DNA of 64,000 nt from Kordiimonadaceae bacterium (lineage in GTDB: Bacteria > Pseudomonadota > Alphaproteobacteria > Sphingomonadales > Kordiimonadaceae): positions 744,001 through 808,000 of the forward strand of contig JAEPQB010000002.1 in assembly GCA_017640725.1 (NCBI GenBank), given 5' to 3'. A program made the position numbers and the translations under genes. Under the pieces are notes generated by a model. The model saw nothing but the letters and a program-made list of their open reading frames with translations, was not told the origin of the DNA and did not search any database. Position 1 is the first letter of the stretch; each line of letters begins with the position of its first letter. Shown piece after piece: positions 38,160 through 48,245 of this stretch.

Positions 38160-39005
38160 ATGAACATGAAAAGAGTTGCACTCAGTATTATTGCTGCCTG
38201 CCTTTTGGCTGCACCCGGCGTTTATGCCCAGGAAAGCGAGCAGCGCGAGGGCATCCGCAAGGACCTGCCCGCCCACCTGCGACCACAAAACAATGTGACG
38301 AGTTTTCACCGCCGATCAGTCGACAGCACAGAAAAACCCTGGCAAAGCATTGGTCGCGTCAACATAGGTGGTCGCGCGCACTGCAGCGGCACCCTGGTTG
38401 CCGCCAACATTGTTCTAACCGCAGCCCACTGCTTGTTTTCAAAGGCAAGCGGGCAAATGGTGGTACCGGGTATCGTGCATTTTGTGGCGGGCTATTCGCG
38501 CGGTGAACATCTTGGTCATTCAAAGGTCAAATCTTACCGCGTTGGCGACGGGTACCGCGGCGAAGAAGGCGCGACCCGTGCAAATATGGGCCATGACTGG
38601 GCCCTGTTGGTCCTGGAAGAACCGCTGGGAGAAGAACTTGGCTTTCTGACCGTTCCCAACGGGTGGTTTGAACCGCCAAAACCAACGGCCCCACCAAGGC
38701 CCAACAAGCGCAAGGTGCAGATTGCGGCAGATGTGACGACCGCTGGCTACCCTGGGGACCGCAAGCACATCCTGTCGCTTGAAGAAAACTGCAACATCAT
38801 CACAACGGCCAATCAAGGACGCATTTTGCTGACCAGCTGTATTGCGTTGAAGGGCGACAGCGGTGGGCCAATATTGCAACAAGTGGATGGCACCTGGCAC
38901 ATCATCGGGGTTCAAACGTCTGCGCTAAAGGCGGGTGACAAAATCTCAGGGGTTGGCCTGTCCGCCATTGTTTATCAGCCCTATCTGGATATCTTGTCGC
39001 AATAA
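38160..39005 (+). CDS. Trypsin-like serine protease (secreted)
   Basis: Signal peptide; VLTAAHCLFS, GDSGGPILQ. Confidence 0.93.
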   Translation: MNMKRVALSIIAACLLAAPGVYAQESEQREGIRKDLPAHLRPQNNVTSFHRRSVDSTEKPWQSIGRVNIGGRAHCSGTLVAANIVLTAAHCLFSKASGQMVVPGIVHFVAGYSRGEHLGHSKVKSYRVGDGYRGEEGATRANMGHDWALLVLEEPLGEELGFLTVPNGWFEPPKPTAPPRPNKRKVQIAADVTTAGYPGDRKHILSLEENCNIITTANQGRILLTSCIALKGDSGGPILQQVDGTWHIIGVQTSALKAGDKISGVGLSAIVYQPYLDILSQ

Positions 39006-39246
39006 GGCAATCGCTTGCCGGGTCTTCATTAAACCGCTACTAGACACCATAGGTTTCAGACGGGGTACAGCTATTAATCGCCAGACAAGTCGACGACCAA
39101 TTAGTCGCGACAAATTCTTACAAATGCGGTTCCGGAGCACCCATGACCGAGCGCTGGTCACAAGGATCAAGACTAGATTTGAGCCGAGTGTGGCACTTGG
39201 TTTTACGCAACCCAATCTGGATTGCGAAGAATGGCAGTGGGCTAGA

Positions 39247-39867
39247 TTATTGAGGCTGCGGAGCTCTGTTAATTTTTGTATAGGCCTCAAACAACGAACT
39301 TATGCCGTCCTGGTCCATGGGCCCTTTGCTTGCAACAATTCGAAGCTCGTGCTGGTGTCTGATACGCGAACCGCGATAGCGTCTAAAACCGGCTCGCTCT
39401 ACTCGCTTTGCCAACAATTTCAAACTAAACCCGGTTTTATGAGCCATATAGACTCGTCCGTTTTTGATCGATTTGCTATGGCCATACATGATGTCGAGCG
39501 GCGTGATCGGGCCAGATTTGGCATGATAGAGTGGCTCATCCAGCAAGCCCTCTGCCATAGATTTCGCCACTTCCTGGATGTCGGGGCAAAAAATTACGCA
39601 AAAACCATCAGGTTTAAGTACCCGCCGGAACTCTTTCAAAACAGTTGGCACCTCGTGAAAAAACACATGTTCAATATTGTGGGAGGAGAAAATAGCATCC
39701 ATTGACTCGTCAGGTACTGCCTCCATATCCAGGATGGTGCCGACAATATCGGGTTTGCAGTCTGGATTGATGTCAAATCGAACTTCTTGCCAGTCGCCAC
39801 CCTGGAATCCCTCAGGCATGTTTGCAAGGGTGTGTTTTGCGCAACCGACATGCAATACTTTTTTCAT
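39247..39867 (-). CDS. Class I SAM-dependent methyltransferase
   Basis: VLHVGCAKHTL...DAIFSSHNIEHVFFHEVPTVLKEFRRVLKPDGFCVIFCPDI. Confidence 0.88.
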   Translation of the reverse strand: MKKVLHVGCAKHTLANMPEGFQGGDWQEVRFDINPDCKPDIVGTILDMEAVPDESMDAIFSSHNIEHVFFHEVPTVLKEFRRVLKPDGFCVIFCPDIQEVAKSMAEGLLDEPLYHAKSGPITPLDIMYGHSKSIKNGRVYMAHKTGFSLKLLAKRVERAGFRRYRGSRIRHQHELRIVASKGPMDQDGISSLFEAYTKINRAPQPQ

Positions 39868-40009
39868 AACTCAAGCCCCACTTCTTAACTTGCCCAACCC
39901 AAATGACGTGAATTCTTCCATCATGCAAGCACTAATCTTGCTTATGATTTCTTTCAGACTCGCACCCAGCTTTGTTGCTGATATACTCCCTGCGAATTGG
40001 AGGAAACAT

Positions 40010-40786
40010 ATGTCACGTGATGGCCTCGAAATCGCACAGATCCCTGTGCTGCAGGACAACTATCTGTTCCTGATCCATGACCCCCAGTCAGGTGAAACCG
40101 CAATCATTGACCCGGCAGTTGAAGAAGACACGGTTGCAGCGCTTGAAGCGCGCGGGTGGACACCCACCCATATTTTCAACACCCACCATCACTGGGACCA
40201 TGTGGGCGCCAATTTGGCGCTTAAGGAAAGACACGGGCTGACCATCATTGGCCCGGCTGCGGACCGGGAGCGTATCCCCGGCATTGATGTCGCTGTTGGC
40301 GAAGGTGACAAAGTGCATCTTGGCGGCATCGCGGCCGATGTCATTTTTGTGCCGGGTCACACCAGCGGCCATATCGCTTATCATTTTGCCGACGATGCGG
40401 CGCTCTTTTGCGGCGACACATTGTTTGCCATGGGCTGCGGGCGCTTGTTTGAAGGCACCCCCGACGAGATGTGGTCAAGCCTCACCAAGTTGATGGCCCT
40501 ACCCGACGAAACGGCGGTTTACTGCGCCCACGAATATACAATGGCGAACGGCAAGTTTGCCCTGACGGTCGACCCTGAGAACATCGACCTGCAAGCCCGC
40601 ATGCGCGAGGTGGAGGACCTGCGCGCCCGCGACCTGCCAACTGTGCCGACCAGCATTGGCATTGAGAAAGCGACCAACCCCTTCCTGAGGCCAATGAGCG
40701 AGAGCCTGCAGGACATCGTAGGCCTTGTGGGTGCGCCGCTTCCGGCAGTGTTTGCGGAAGTCAGGAAGCGCAAGGACAATTTTTAA
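40010..40786 (+). CDS. gloB: Hydroxyacylglutathione hydrolase (glyoxalase II)
   Basis: THHHWDHVGAN, PGHTSGHIAYHF, FCGDTLFAMGCGRLFEGT, CAHEYT. Confidence 0.96.
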   Translation: MSRDGLEIAQIPVLQDNYLFLIHDPQSGETAIIDPAVEEDTVAALEARGWTPTHIFNTHHHWDHVGANLALKERHGLTIIGPAADRERIPGIDVAVGEGDKVHLGGIAADVIFVPGHTSGHIAYHFADDAALFCGDTLFAMGCGRLFEGTPDEMWSSLTKLMALPDETAVYCAHEYTMANGKFALTVDPENIDLQARMREVEDLRARDLPTVPTSIGIEKATNPFLRPMSESLQDIVGLVGAPLPAVFAEVRKRKDNF

Positions 40787-40817
40787 CCGACACGCATTGC
40801 GCGTGAAGGAGATCAAT

Positions 40818-42905
40818 ATGAAAAAGTTACTGGCAGGACTGGTTATGAGTGCAGCAATTTCAGGCGCCGTAAGCGCGCAGGACGAAGACCCTTACATCTG
40901 GCTTGAAGAAGTGGAAGGCGAGCGTGCGCTCGCGTGGGTCGAAGATCAAAACACCCGCTCGCTGGGTGTGCTGGAAGCGGACGCGCGATTTCAGGGCCTG
41001 ATGGACGGCGCCCTCAGGGACTATAACGCTGACGACAAAATCGCCTATGGCAGCCTTTTGGGCGGCGTTGTGCATAACTTCTGGCAGGACGAGAAAAACG
41101 TGCGCGGTCTGTGGCGGCGCGCAAGCCTGCGGTCCTACAAGTCAGGCAATCCGCGCTGGATAAACCTGATGGACCTGGATGAGGTTGCCGAATCTGAGGG
41201 TGAAAACTGGGTCATGAAAGGCCGCAAGTGCCTGCCGCCTGATTTTGGCCGCTGTCTTGTAGAATTATCGCGTGGCGGCGGGGACGCCATTGTCACCCGC
41301 GAGTTTGACGCCGTCATGAAACGCTGGGTCGGCGGCGGGTTTGTCACCGAAGAAGCCAAGCAGGACGTTGTGTGGCTGGACCCGGACACCGTTCTGATCG
41401 GGACCGACTTCGGGGACAACACATTGACCGAATCCGGTTACCCCAACCGCATCAAGGTCTGGCGGCGCGGCTACCCGCTGACGCAGGAACGCGTGGTGCA
41501 CGAGGGTGAACTGACCGACATGGGTAGTTTCCCCTTCGCGAGCCACCGGCCCGACGGCACCTACACAGGTGTTATCCAGCTGCCCGACTTCTTCACGCAA
41601 ATCCTTTATATCTATGAGCCCGAAACCTATGAAATGAAGCAGATGGACCTGCCGCGCGCCATCGACTTCAAAGGCATTTTTGGCAATGACGCGATCATCC
41701 AGCTCAGGAAAGACTGGCGCATCAAAGACCATGACCTGCCAGCTGGTGCGCTTGTTTCTGTGAACATTCTTGATGCCACGGGCGGCTCAACCGCACAGAA
41801 CCTGAAACTGATTTACGCGCCGGGCGCCAATGGCTCAATCGATGCCGTTGATATCGGCAAGGACCGCATTTACATCAGCGTCTTGGAAGATGTAGCGGGC
41901 AAAATCATCACCGCCAAACCATCGAACAAAGGCTGGGACATTGAGCCGGTCGCGCTGCCAGAAAACGGCAACCTGAATATCGTGTCGGCTGACGCATGGT
42001 GGGATGCGGCCATGTTCAACTATGAAAGCTTCCTGCAGCCAGACACTTTGTACGCAGTCGAGCGCGGCATTGAACCACAAGCGGTGCAAAGCCTGCCTGC
42101 CCGCTTTGAAGCAGAGGGCCTGGTGACCGAGCAAAAGTTCGCAGCCAGCAAAGACGGCACACAAGTACCCTATTTTGTGATCCGCCGCGCTGACACGGAA
42201 ATGAACGGCGACACGCCCACCATGCTTTATGGCTATGGCGGTTTTGAAATCTCGCTTACGCCCACATACCTGCAAGGCTTTGGCAAACTATGGATTGAAA
42301 ATGGCGGTGCTTATGTGATTGCCAACATCCGGGGTGGCGGCGAATATGGCCCCGCGTGGCACCAGGCAGCACTGAAGGAAAACCGTCAGCTTGCGTACGA
42401 TGATTTCATTGCGGTTGCGGAACATTTGGTGGCATCTGGCCTGACGTCGCCGCGCAGGCTTGGCATTCGGGGCGGATCAAACGGTGGCCTTTTGGTCGGG
42501 GCTGCCATCACGCAGCGCCCTGATCTCTTTAATGCCGTTATTTGTGCGGTGCCGCTTCTGGATATGATGCGCTACCACACACTGCTCGCGGGTGCGTCAT
42601 GGGTCGGCGAATACGGTGACCCGGATGTCCCTGATGAGCGCGCCTTCATCCGGGCTTATTCACCCTATCAGAATGTGGACCCGGCGGCGGACTATCCGGA
42701 GATGTTCATTTACACATCTACAAAGGATGACCGCGTGCACCCGGGACATGCCCGCAAGATGGCCGCCCGCTTGACAGAGTATGAAAAGCCGGTGCTTTAT
42801 TATGAAAACACAGAAGGTGGCCATTCTGCTGCCGCCAACTTGAAACAACGTGCCTACACGGATGCCCTGCAAGCGGTTTACGCCCTGAGAGCTTTGAAAG
42901 ACTAA
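40818..42905 (+). CDS. Prolyl oligopeptidase family serine peptidase
   Basis: Signal peptide; DPYIWLEEVEGERALAWVEDQN, RGGSNGGLLVGAAITQRPDLF, DDRVHPGHARKMAARL. Confidence 0.96.
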   Translation: MKKLLAGLVMSAAISGAVSAQDEDPYIWLEEVEGERALAWVEDQNTRSLGVLEADARFQGLMDGALRDYNADDKIAYGSLLGGVVHNFWQDEKNVRGLWRRASLRSYKSGNPRWINLMDLDEVAESEGENWVMKGRKCLPPDFGRCLVELSRGGGDAIVTREFDAVMKRWVGGGFVTEEAKQDVVWLDPDTVLIGTDFGDNTLTESGYPNRIKVWRRGYPLTQERVVHEGELTDMGSFPFASHRPDGTYTGVIQLPDFFTQILYIYEPETYEMKQMDLPRAIDFKGIFGNDAIIQLRKDWRIKDHDLPAGALVSVNILDATGGSTAQNLKLIYAPGANGSIDAVDIGKDRIYISVLEDVAGKIITAKPSNKGWDIEPVALPENGNLNIVSADAWWDAAMFNYESFLQPDTLYAVERGIEPQAVQSLPARFEAEGLVTEQKFAASKDGTQVPYFVIRRADTEMNGDTPTMLYGYGGFEISLTPTYLQGFGKLWIENGGAYVIANIRGGGEYGPAWHQAALKENRQLAYDDFIAVAEHLVASGLTSPRRLGIRGGSNGGLLVGAAITQRPDLFNAVICAVPLLDMMRYHTLLAGASWVGEYGDPDVPDERAFIRAYSPYQNVDPAADYPEMFIYTSTKDDRVHPGHARKMAARLTEYEKPVLYYENTEGGHSAAANLKQRAYTDALQAVYALRALKD

Positions 42906-42941
42906 AGCTCTCAGCTTCATGTAGCGCATAAGGGAACATTC

Positions 42942-43874
42942 ATGAGCCCGATGCCAAAGCTCAAGCGCCTGATCGTGCTCAGGAACACACCTGACTGGGC
43001 CGCTAATTCTGCGCTTTGGCAATCAGAGAAGCGGCTCGATCCTTCGCAGTTTATGCCTGACCCGCTGCCACCCGGCTTCCCTGTCGATACCGAGCAATTG
43101 ATCTTGAACTGGAACAGCACGTTCGCCGACGATTTTTTTGCCGTGCGCCAAACCATCAAGGAAATCGCGCTTGAACAATTCAAAAAGTCCAGGCCTGACG
43201 AAATTCTGACCCAGCGCGAATTTGAACAAGATATGGAGCCGTGGTTAACCGACACGCTTATTCATTTTTCTGACGATGATGATTTTGCGGCGGAAAACCT
43301 TTTTGATGCAACCGAACAGCCGCTCAAAACCGGCGGTATTGCCCGCTGGCCATCGCCGGTCCTTGGAAACACGCTTGTGAATCGTCGGGCGGAAAAGCAT
43401 TTTTTGAAACTAAGATTTTGGTTGCACAGGAAAGTCAGACTGTATCCGGCAAAGCTGGCCTTCCTGAAACCATTGATCACCGGCGGCGAAAGCATTGCGT
43501 CTATTGAAAATGAGCCATGCTATATTTTTTTCCAGACCAATAACTATATGCTGAACCCTACCGGCCTTTCGCCTGAGCGTGTGGTGTCGTTTCTGGACCA
43601 TCTGCGCGCCAACAGAAGCTTCCGGGCTGAACCAATACGGCTCGTGACGCTCAGCGACCAATACCTCAGCATCTGCAACAAACTACCCACATCCATCACC
43701 ATGTTGCGCAACATCATGAACAGCGTGGAAAAGGCCGAGTGGCACAGCGCGATTGAGCGCGAAATACGGCAAATGGCGGGTATCGAATTTCCCGAAGAAT
43801 TGGTGTGGGTATCCCCCGTGCACCGGGAACTGGTAGATTATTTTCTCAACACAGTGATCAAGGAACTGACGTGA
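42942..43874 (+). CDS. Hypothetical protein, 310 aa
   Basis: Long ORF with GTGA overlap to the downstream M20 peptidase gene. Confidence 0.8.
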   Translation: MSPMPKLKRLIVLRNTPDWAANSALWQSEKRLDPSQFMPDPLPPGFPVDTEQLILNWNSTFADDFFAVRQTIKEIALEQFKKSRPDEILTQREFEQDMEPWLTDTLIHFSDDDDFAAENLFDATEQPLKTGGIARWPSPVLGNTLVNRRAEKHFLKLRFWLHRKVRLYPAKLAFLKPLITGGESIASIENEPCYIFFQTNNYMLNPTGLSPERVVSFLDHLRANRSFRAEPIRLVTLSDQYLSICNKLPTSITMLRNIMNSVEKAEWHSAIEREIRQMAGIEFPEELVWVSPVHRELVDYFLNTVIKELT

Positions 43875-45286
43875 AATCCAAATTAATGTCGCTACTCGCG
43901 GCCCTGAGCCTTTCAACGCTGGCTGTCCCAGCCATTGCGGAAGACGCCCACCCAAACATGCCATTTGGTGCCAAAGCACTAGATATCTACCGTACGGTGA
44001 TTGAGTTCAAGTCAACGGCTGAGCACGGGGAAACACCTGCAATGGCGCGCTATCTGGCGGACCAGTTTCGCGACGGCGGCTTTGCCGACGACGATATCTT
44101 TCTGTTTGAAATTGGCAACGCGGCGGGTTTGATCGTGCGTTATCACGGTGATGGCACTTCGGGAAAAGCACCGGTCAGCATTTCTGCCCATATGGACGTT
44201 GTGGAAGCTAACCCTGCGGATTGGGTTCGTGATCCCTTTAAACTGACAGAAGAAGACGGGTATTTTTTTGCCCGCGGCGCAGCCGATGACAAGCTTGGCG
44301 TGGTCGCCACAACTGTTGCCTTCTTGCGCTTGAAGGCGGAAGGCTGGGTGCCAAACCGTGACCTGATCATCGCTTTTTCAGGTGACGAAGAAACCGGCAT
44401 GCTGACAACGCGCGCGTTGGTGCAGGATCATTTGGCGCTGACAAATAGCGAATTTGTGCTCAATGCCGACAGTGGCGGCGCAACCCTGCCGGATGGCGGC
44501 GGACGCCCCGTCAGCTTCGCCATGCAAGCGGCTGAGAAGACCTACGCCACATGGCAGCTTACAATCACCAACCCAGGTGGACATTCAAGTCGTCCACGAA
44601 ATGACAATGCGATTTATGAACTGGCGGATGCCCTGATCAAAATTCGGGAATTCAAGTTTCCGGTGCGCGCCAATGAACTAACCCGCCGCTATTTCAAGTT
44701 TACAGGCGAGCGTACACCGGGACCAAAAGGTGAAGCCATGCAAGCGTTTGCCGCTGACCCAACCGACGCAGACGCCGTACAAGTTTTGCGCGCTGACCCA
44801 GGCATTGTTGGCACCACAGGCACAACCTGCGTGGCGACGATGCTCGCGGGTGGGCATGCAGAAAACGCACTGCCACAGTCTGCGACAGCAACTGTAAATT
44901 GCCGTATTTTCCCCGGTGAGGGGGTCGCCGCAACAGAAGCAACGCTGCGCGATGTGGTGGGCAATGACGCGGTTGAGTTTAACATGATCTCCAACCCGAC
45001 CGAAACCGACCCATCGCCCCTGCGAGAGGATGTGCTAGCCGCGCTCCAGAAGGCTGTGGACAACAAATTCCCGGGGCTGGAGATTGTGCCTTACATGTCG
45101 TCAGGCGGCACAGACGGCATGCATTTCCGCGCTGCGGGCATTCCAAGTTACGGCGTCAACGGGGGCTACAGCAAAGCGGGTGATACGTTCGCACACGGCC
45201 TGAACGAACGCATATTGCAGCAAAGCTTCTATGACAATCTGGCGCACTGGTATGTGCTTTTGAAAGCGATTGCTGGCGATAGTTAA
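43871..45286 (+). CDS. M20/M25/M40 family metallopeptidase
   Basis: SAHMDVVEANPADWVRDPF, RGAADDKLGV, FSGDEETGMLTT, GGTDGMHFR; GTG start and signal peptide. Confidence 0.95.
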   Translation: MKSKLMSLLAALSLSTLAVPAIAEDAHPNMPFGAKALDIYRTVIEFKSTAEHGETPAMARYLADQFRDGGFADDDIFLFEIGNAAGLIVRYHGDGTSGKAPVSISAHMDVVEANPADWVRDPFKLTEEDGYFFARGAADDKLGVVATTVAFLRLKAEGWVPNRDLIIAFSGDEETGMLTTRALVQDHLALTNSEFVLNADSGGATLPDGGGRPVSFAMQAAEKTYATWQLTITNPGGHSSRPRNDNAIYELADALIKIREFKFPVRANELTRRYFKFTGERTPGPKGEAMQAFAADPTDADAVQVLRADPGIVGTTGTTCVATMLAGGHAENALPQSATATVNCRIFPGEGVAATEATLRDVVGNDAVEFNMISNPTETDPSPLREDVLAALQKAVDNKFPGLEIVPYMSSGGTDGMHFRAAGIPSYGVNGGYSKAGDTFAHGLNERILQQSFYDNLAHWYVLLKAIAGDS

Positions 45287-45298
45287 AAGCATAAAAAA

Positions 45299-45318
45299 GG
45301 GGCGGCAGATGCCGCCCC
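45299..45318 (-). terminator. Intrinsic terminator of the 45375-46351 operon
   Basis: GGGGCGGCA-GA-TGCCGCCCC; minus strand followed by TTTTTTATGC. Confidence 0.85.
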
Positions 45319-45374
45319 GAAGTATAATCACTCGGATAAAGTGATGGGTTCGTCTCTCGTTTTTGGGAAGCTCG

Positions 45375-45605
45375 TTAGTCAGTTGATTTCTGGATGCCGA
45401 GCAACTTGCGCCACATCGCGCATTCTTTCTGCATACCGTCCTTACCCGCCAGCATCATATTTGAAGCGAACCAGCCAGCGATAAGAATCGGCAGCATGGC
45501 CGACATCTTGTCTGAATCGCCAACAATCATGGATGTCGCGAGGATCATCGCGGCCCAGATGATGGCGTTAGCGATTGTTTTCTTTTTTTCAGTTTTTTCT
45601 GACAT
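45375..45605 (-). CDS. Small membrane protein
   Basis: Two hydrophobic stretches; SD present. Confidence 0.65.
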   Translation of the reverse strand: MSEKTEKKKTIANAIIWAAMILATSMIVGDSDKMSAMLPILIAGWFASNMMLAGKDGMQKECAMWRKLLGIQKSTD

Positions 45606-45659
45606 TTTTATCTCCTGTCGTGTCTCGGGCCATTGGCCCCTGGTGTTAGTGCTGGCGGC

Positions 45660-45866
45660 CTAGTCTTCCGCCAACGAAAATATGTCTTCTACCGGCACCT
45701 CAAACAGGCGCGCGATTTTGAGAGCGATCACTGTTGAGGGCACAAATTTGCCAACTTCGATGGTGCTGATTGTCTTGCGCGACACGCCGATAGCGACAGC
45801 TAATTCGCCCTGGCTCATGCGGTGCTCGGCGCGGTAGACCCGAATTCTGTTATCGAGCTTGCTCAC
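45660..45866 (-). CDS. XRE/Cro-C1 family transcriptional regulator (YozG-like)
   Basis: RIRVYRAEHRMSQGELAVAIGVSRKTISTIEVGKFVPSTVIALKIARLFEVPVEDIF. Confidence 0.93.
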   Translation of the reverse strand: MSKLDNRIRVYRAEHRMSQGELAVAIGVSRKTISTIEVGKFVPSTVIALKIARLFEVPVEDIFSLAED

Positions 45867-46351
45867 GCATCTTCCTCCTCAGCGAAGTCGTCTTCGTCGT
45901 CTTCCAGGTTGTCGAGGAAAAAGGATAAGCTGGCGACACCCAAGTTGAACGCCAGCAGCGCTGGAACGATAACTGCGGCAGGCCAATCAACAGCCTCTTT
46001 TTCCAACAGCACGTTCAATACGATCAACAGAATGAAGCTACCGGTAAAGGCGCGCATGGCTGCTTTCTGGAAGGAACTGGTGAGGAACCCCTCCGGCTCA
46101 TCACAAGTGCTAACAAAACTGCGCTTGCGCCGATACACCTGGAAGGTGATGGGACCAACCAGAATGATAATCAAAATAGCGATAGCCTTCTCTGCGTATT
46201 TCAACGCGCCCGGCAATTCGCCTGCTGCAGACTGCTCAAATGCGGTTAACGCAAACAGCAGGGCCAGCAAGAACATGCCAATCGCAGACCGGTTCAAAAA
46301 GCGATCATAAAGCTGGGCCATTGGCTCTGGTGCTTTGTCTTCACTCATCAT
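45863..46351 (-). CDS. Hypothetical membrane protein
   Basis: Four hydrophobic helices, acidic C-terminus; GTGA overlap with XRE gene. Confidence 0.75.
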   Translation of the reverse strand: MMSEDKAPEPMAQLYDRFLNRSAIGMFLLALLFALTAFEQSAAGELPGALKYAEKAIAILIIILVGPITFQVYRRKRSFVSTCDEPEGFLTSSFQKAAMRAFTGSFILLIVLNVLLEKEAVDWPAAVIVPALLAFNLGVASLSFFLDNLEDDEDDFAEEEDA

Positions 46352-46543
46352 TCTTCCTTTGTCACAAACTTACCAAAAAGGAACCTTAACAGGTCTTTTT
46401 GATACCTTGAGGTTACATATAGGGAAGTAAATGTGCCCCGTCAAGGGGATTTAAATTCAAAGCCAAGAAAGTGTGGAGCCAGTTAAACACTGGCGGCACT
46501 GCGCCCGTGCTCTTGCGGTACGTTTCACGCAAGTCGCCGACGC

Positions 46544-46573
46544 CTGCCGCCGGCTGCCGGCTGCCGGCTGCCG
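46544..46573. repeat. Short tandem heptamer repeat (CGGCTGC)3 plus partial units
   Basis: CTGCCGC CGGCTGC CGGCTGC CGGCTGC CG. Confidence 0.8.
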
Positions 46574-46604
46574 CGGAAGTCTAATGAAAGCAGTATGATT
46601 GATG

Positions 46605-46943
46605 TCAGGCCTGTTCGGCTCTCTGCAAATACTCAGTGCCCCATTCCCGCAAAGAATGGATAACGGGTTCCAGTGTCTTGCCGTACGCAGTCATTGAGTA
46701 TTCGACTTTTGGGGGTACCTCTGGATACACCTTCCGCAATACCAGGTTATCTGCTTCCAGTTCCCGCAACTGCTTGGTCAGCATGCGCTGTGTTATCTCT
46801 GGCATAACGCGGCGCAATTCATTGAAGCGCATTGTTTCGGACAGAAGATGGTAAAGGATGACCCCTTTCCACTTGCCGCCAATAACTTCCAGGGCCGCTT
46901 CAACAGGGCAACCCTGATTGCAATCATAGCTAGCGTGAACCAT
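46605..46943 (-). CDS. HxlR family transcriptional regulator
   Basis: CPVEAALEVIGGKWKGVILYHLLSETMRFNELRRVMPEITQRMLTKQLRELEADNLV. Confidence 0.95.
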   Translation of the reverse strand: MVHASYDCNQGCPVEAALEVIGGKWKGVILYHLLSETMRFNELRRVMPEITQRMLTKQLRELEADNLVLRKVYPEVPPKVEYSMTAYGKTLEPVIHSLREWGTEYLQRAEQA

Positions 46944-47068
46944 CGACAGCTCCAATAGTATACAAATGGGTACTACATATCAAAATTGTGCGTACTTACA
47001 TACATAGCTTGTGCAGCTTATATCCCCTGCAGAGATAAATCGATCAAGTATTTTTACAGGAGATATCC

Positions 47069-47725
47069 ATGAGCCATCCCATCACTGAAGACCTTCGCTG
47101 GCGATACACCACGAAGAAATATGACCCCGACAGAAAGATCCCTCAGAAGGATCTGGATGTGCTATTTGAGGCCATGCGCCTCTCGCCGTCGTCGATCAAT
47201 TCCCAGCCCTGGAAATTCATTGTCATCGAGAGCGACGAGGCAAAAGAACGGATGAGCCGCACCTTTGCCAACATGTACCAGTTTAATCAGCCCCATGTTT
47301 TTGACAGCTCGCACATCATTCTGCTGGCTCACAACCCACACTATACTCGCGAGGATTATGCCGAGGTTGTCGACAATGGCATTGCGGACAAGCGCACCAA
47401 GCCTGCCGACAGGGAACGGGCGTTTGGCGGCTTTGTTTTTGCGGAACTAAACACGGATGAAACCGGATTTAATGGCAACTGGACCAAAGCCCAGACTTAT
47501 ATTGCGCTTGGCAATACGCTGCACACGCTTGCGCGGCTGCGGATTGACTCCACACCGATGGAAGGTGTTGATTCCGACTTAATCCAGGAAGAATTCAAAG
47601 AAGAGCTCGATGGGTATCAATGTGAAGTCGCCCTGGCTATCGGCTATCACCATGCAGAAGAAGACTATAACGCAGCGCTTCCCAAATCACGGCGCAGCTT
47701 GGAAAGCGTTTTGGTCCGCATTTAA
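47069..47725 (+). CDS. NfsB-like NAD(P)H nitroreductase
   Basis: RWRYTTKKYDPDRKIPQKDLDVLFEAMRLSPSSINSQPWKFIVIES. Confidence 0.93.
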   Translation: MSHPITEDLRWRYTTKKYDPDRKIPQKDLDVLFEAMRLSPSSINSQPWKFIVIESDEAKERMSRTFANMYQFNQPHVFDSSHIILLAHNPHYTREDYAEVVDNGIADKRTKPADRERAFGGFVFAELNTDETGFNGNWTKAQTYIALGNTLHTLARLRIDSTPMEGVDSDLIQEEFKEELDGYQCEVALAIGYHHAEEDYNAALPKSRRSLESVLVRI

Positions 47726-48107
47726 GGCGCGACCACAGCAATAATTTCCAGACACGAACCTGCATCGGCGCCCATGGCGGCCCGCAATATGAATTCTCGA
47801 AGCATATCTGTGGGCCGCGAGCCATGCTCACGCGCAAGAAATAAAAAAGTAACAGACCTGGCGCATGAGAATCGGACTTGCCTTAACGGCGGTATCAGGG
47901 GCACTGAAGCCTCTGCCGCTGCGGCTTCCATAAAAGTTAATCAATCGCCCAAATGGTGCACAAAATCCGGACCTTTCGGTGCAACTTCTAGCCCTGACCA
48001 ACTGGTGCGACACAAATTCTAATCTTGCGCCTCAAAGAGGCCTAAAAGTCTATTTTTTCCAATTATTGAGAAATTTTTTACGTTTTCACGGAATCGTGTG
48101 TGACATT

Positions 48108-48123
48108 TAGAAAAATTTTTCTA
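48108..48123. promoter_or_regulatory. Perfect 16-bp palindrome TAGAAAAATTTTTCTA upstream of the cys operon
   Basis: Sequence equals its own reverse complement; about 120 bp upstream of cysG start. Confidence 0.5.
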
Positions 48124-48245
48124 CTTAATACCATAATATCTTCTCGTTTGTAGGACTTGGTTCCACAAGCTATTTGTAGCAGCGTTGAAGGGCTTCCCAT
48201 GAGCTTTGCTTTTGGATGAACGGGTGGCCCAAAGGAGACAGGGCC

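Noticed and set aside
46544-46573. Possible CRISPR-like repeat
   Set aside because: Only a 7-bp tandem repeat without spacers and no cas genes nearby
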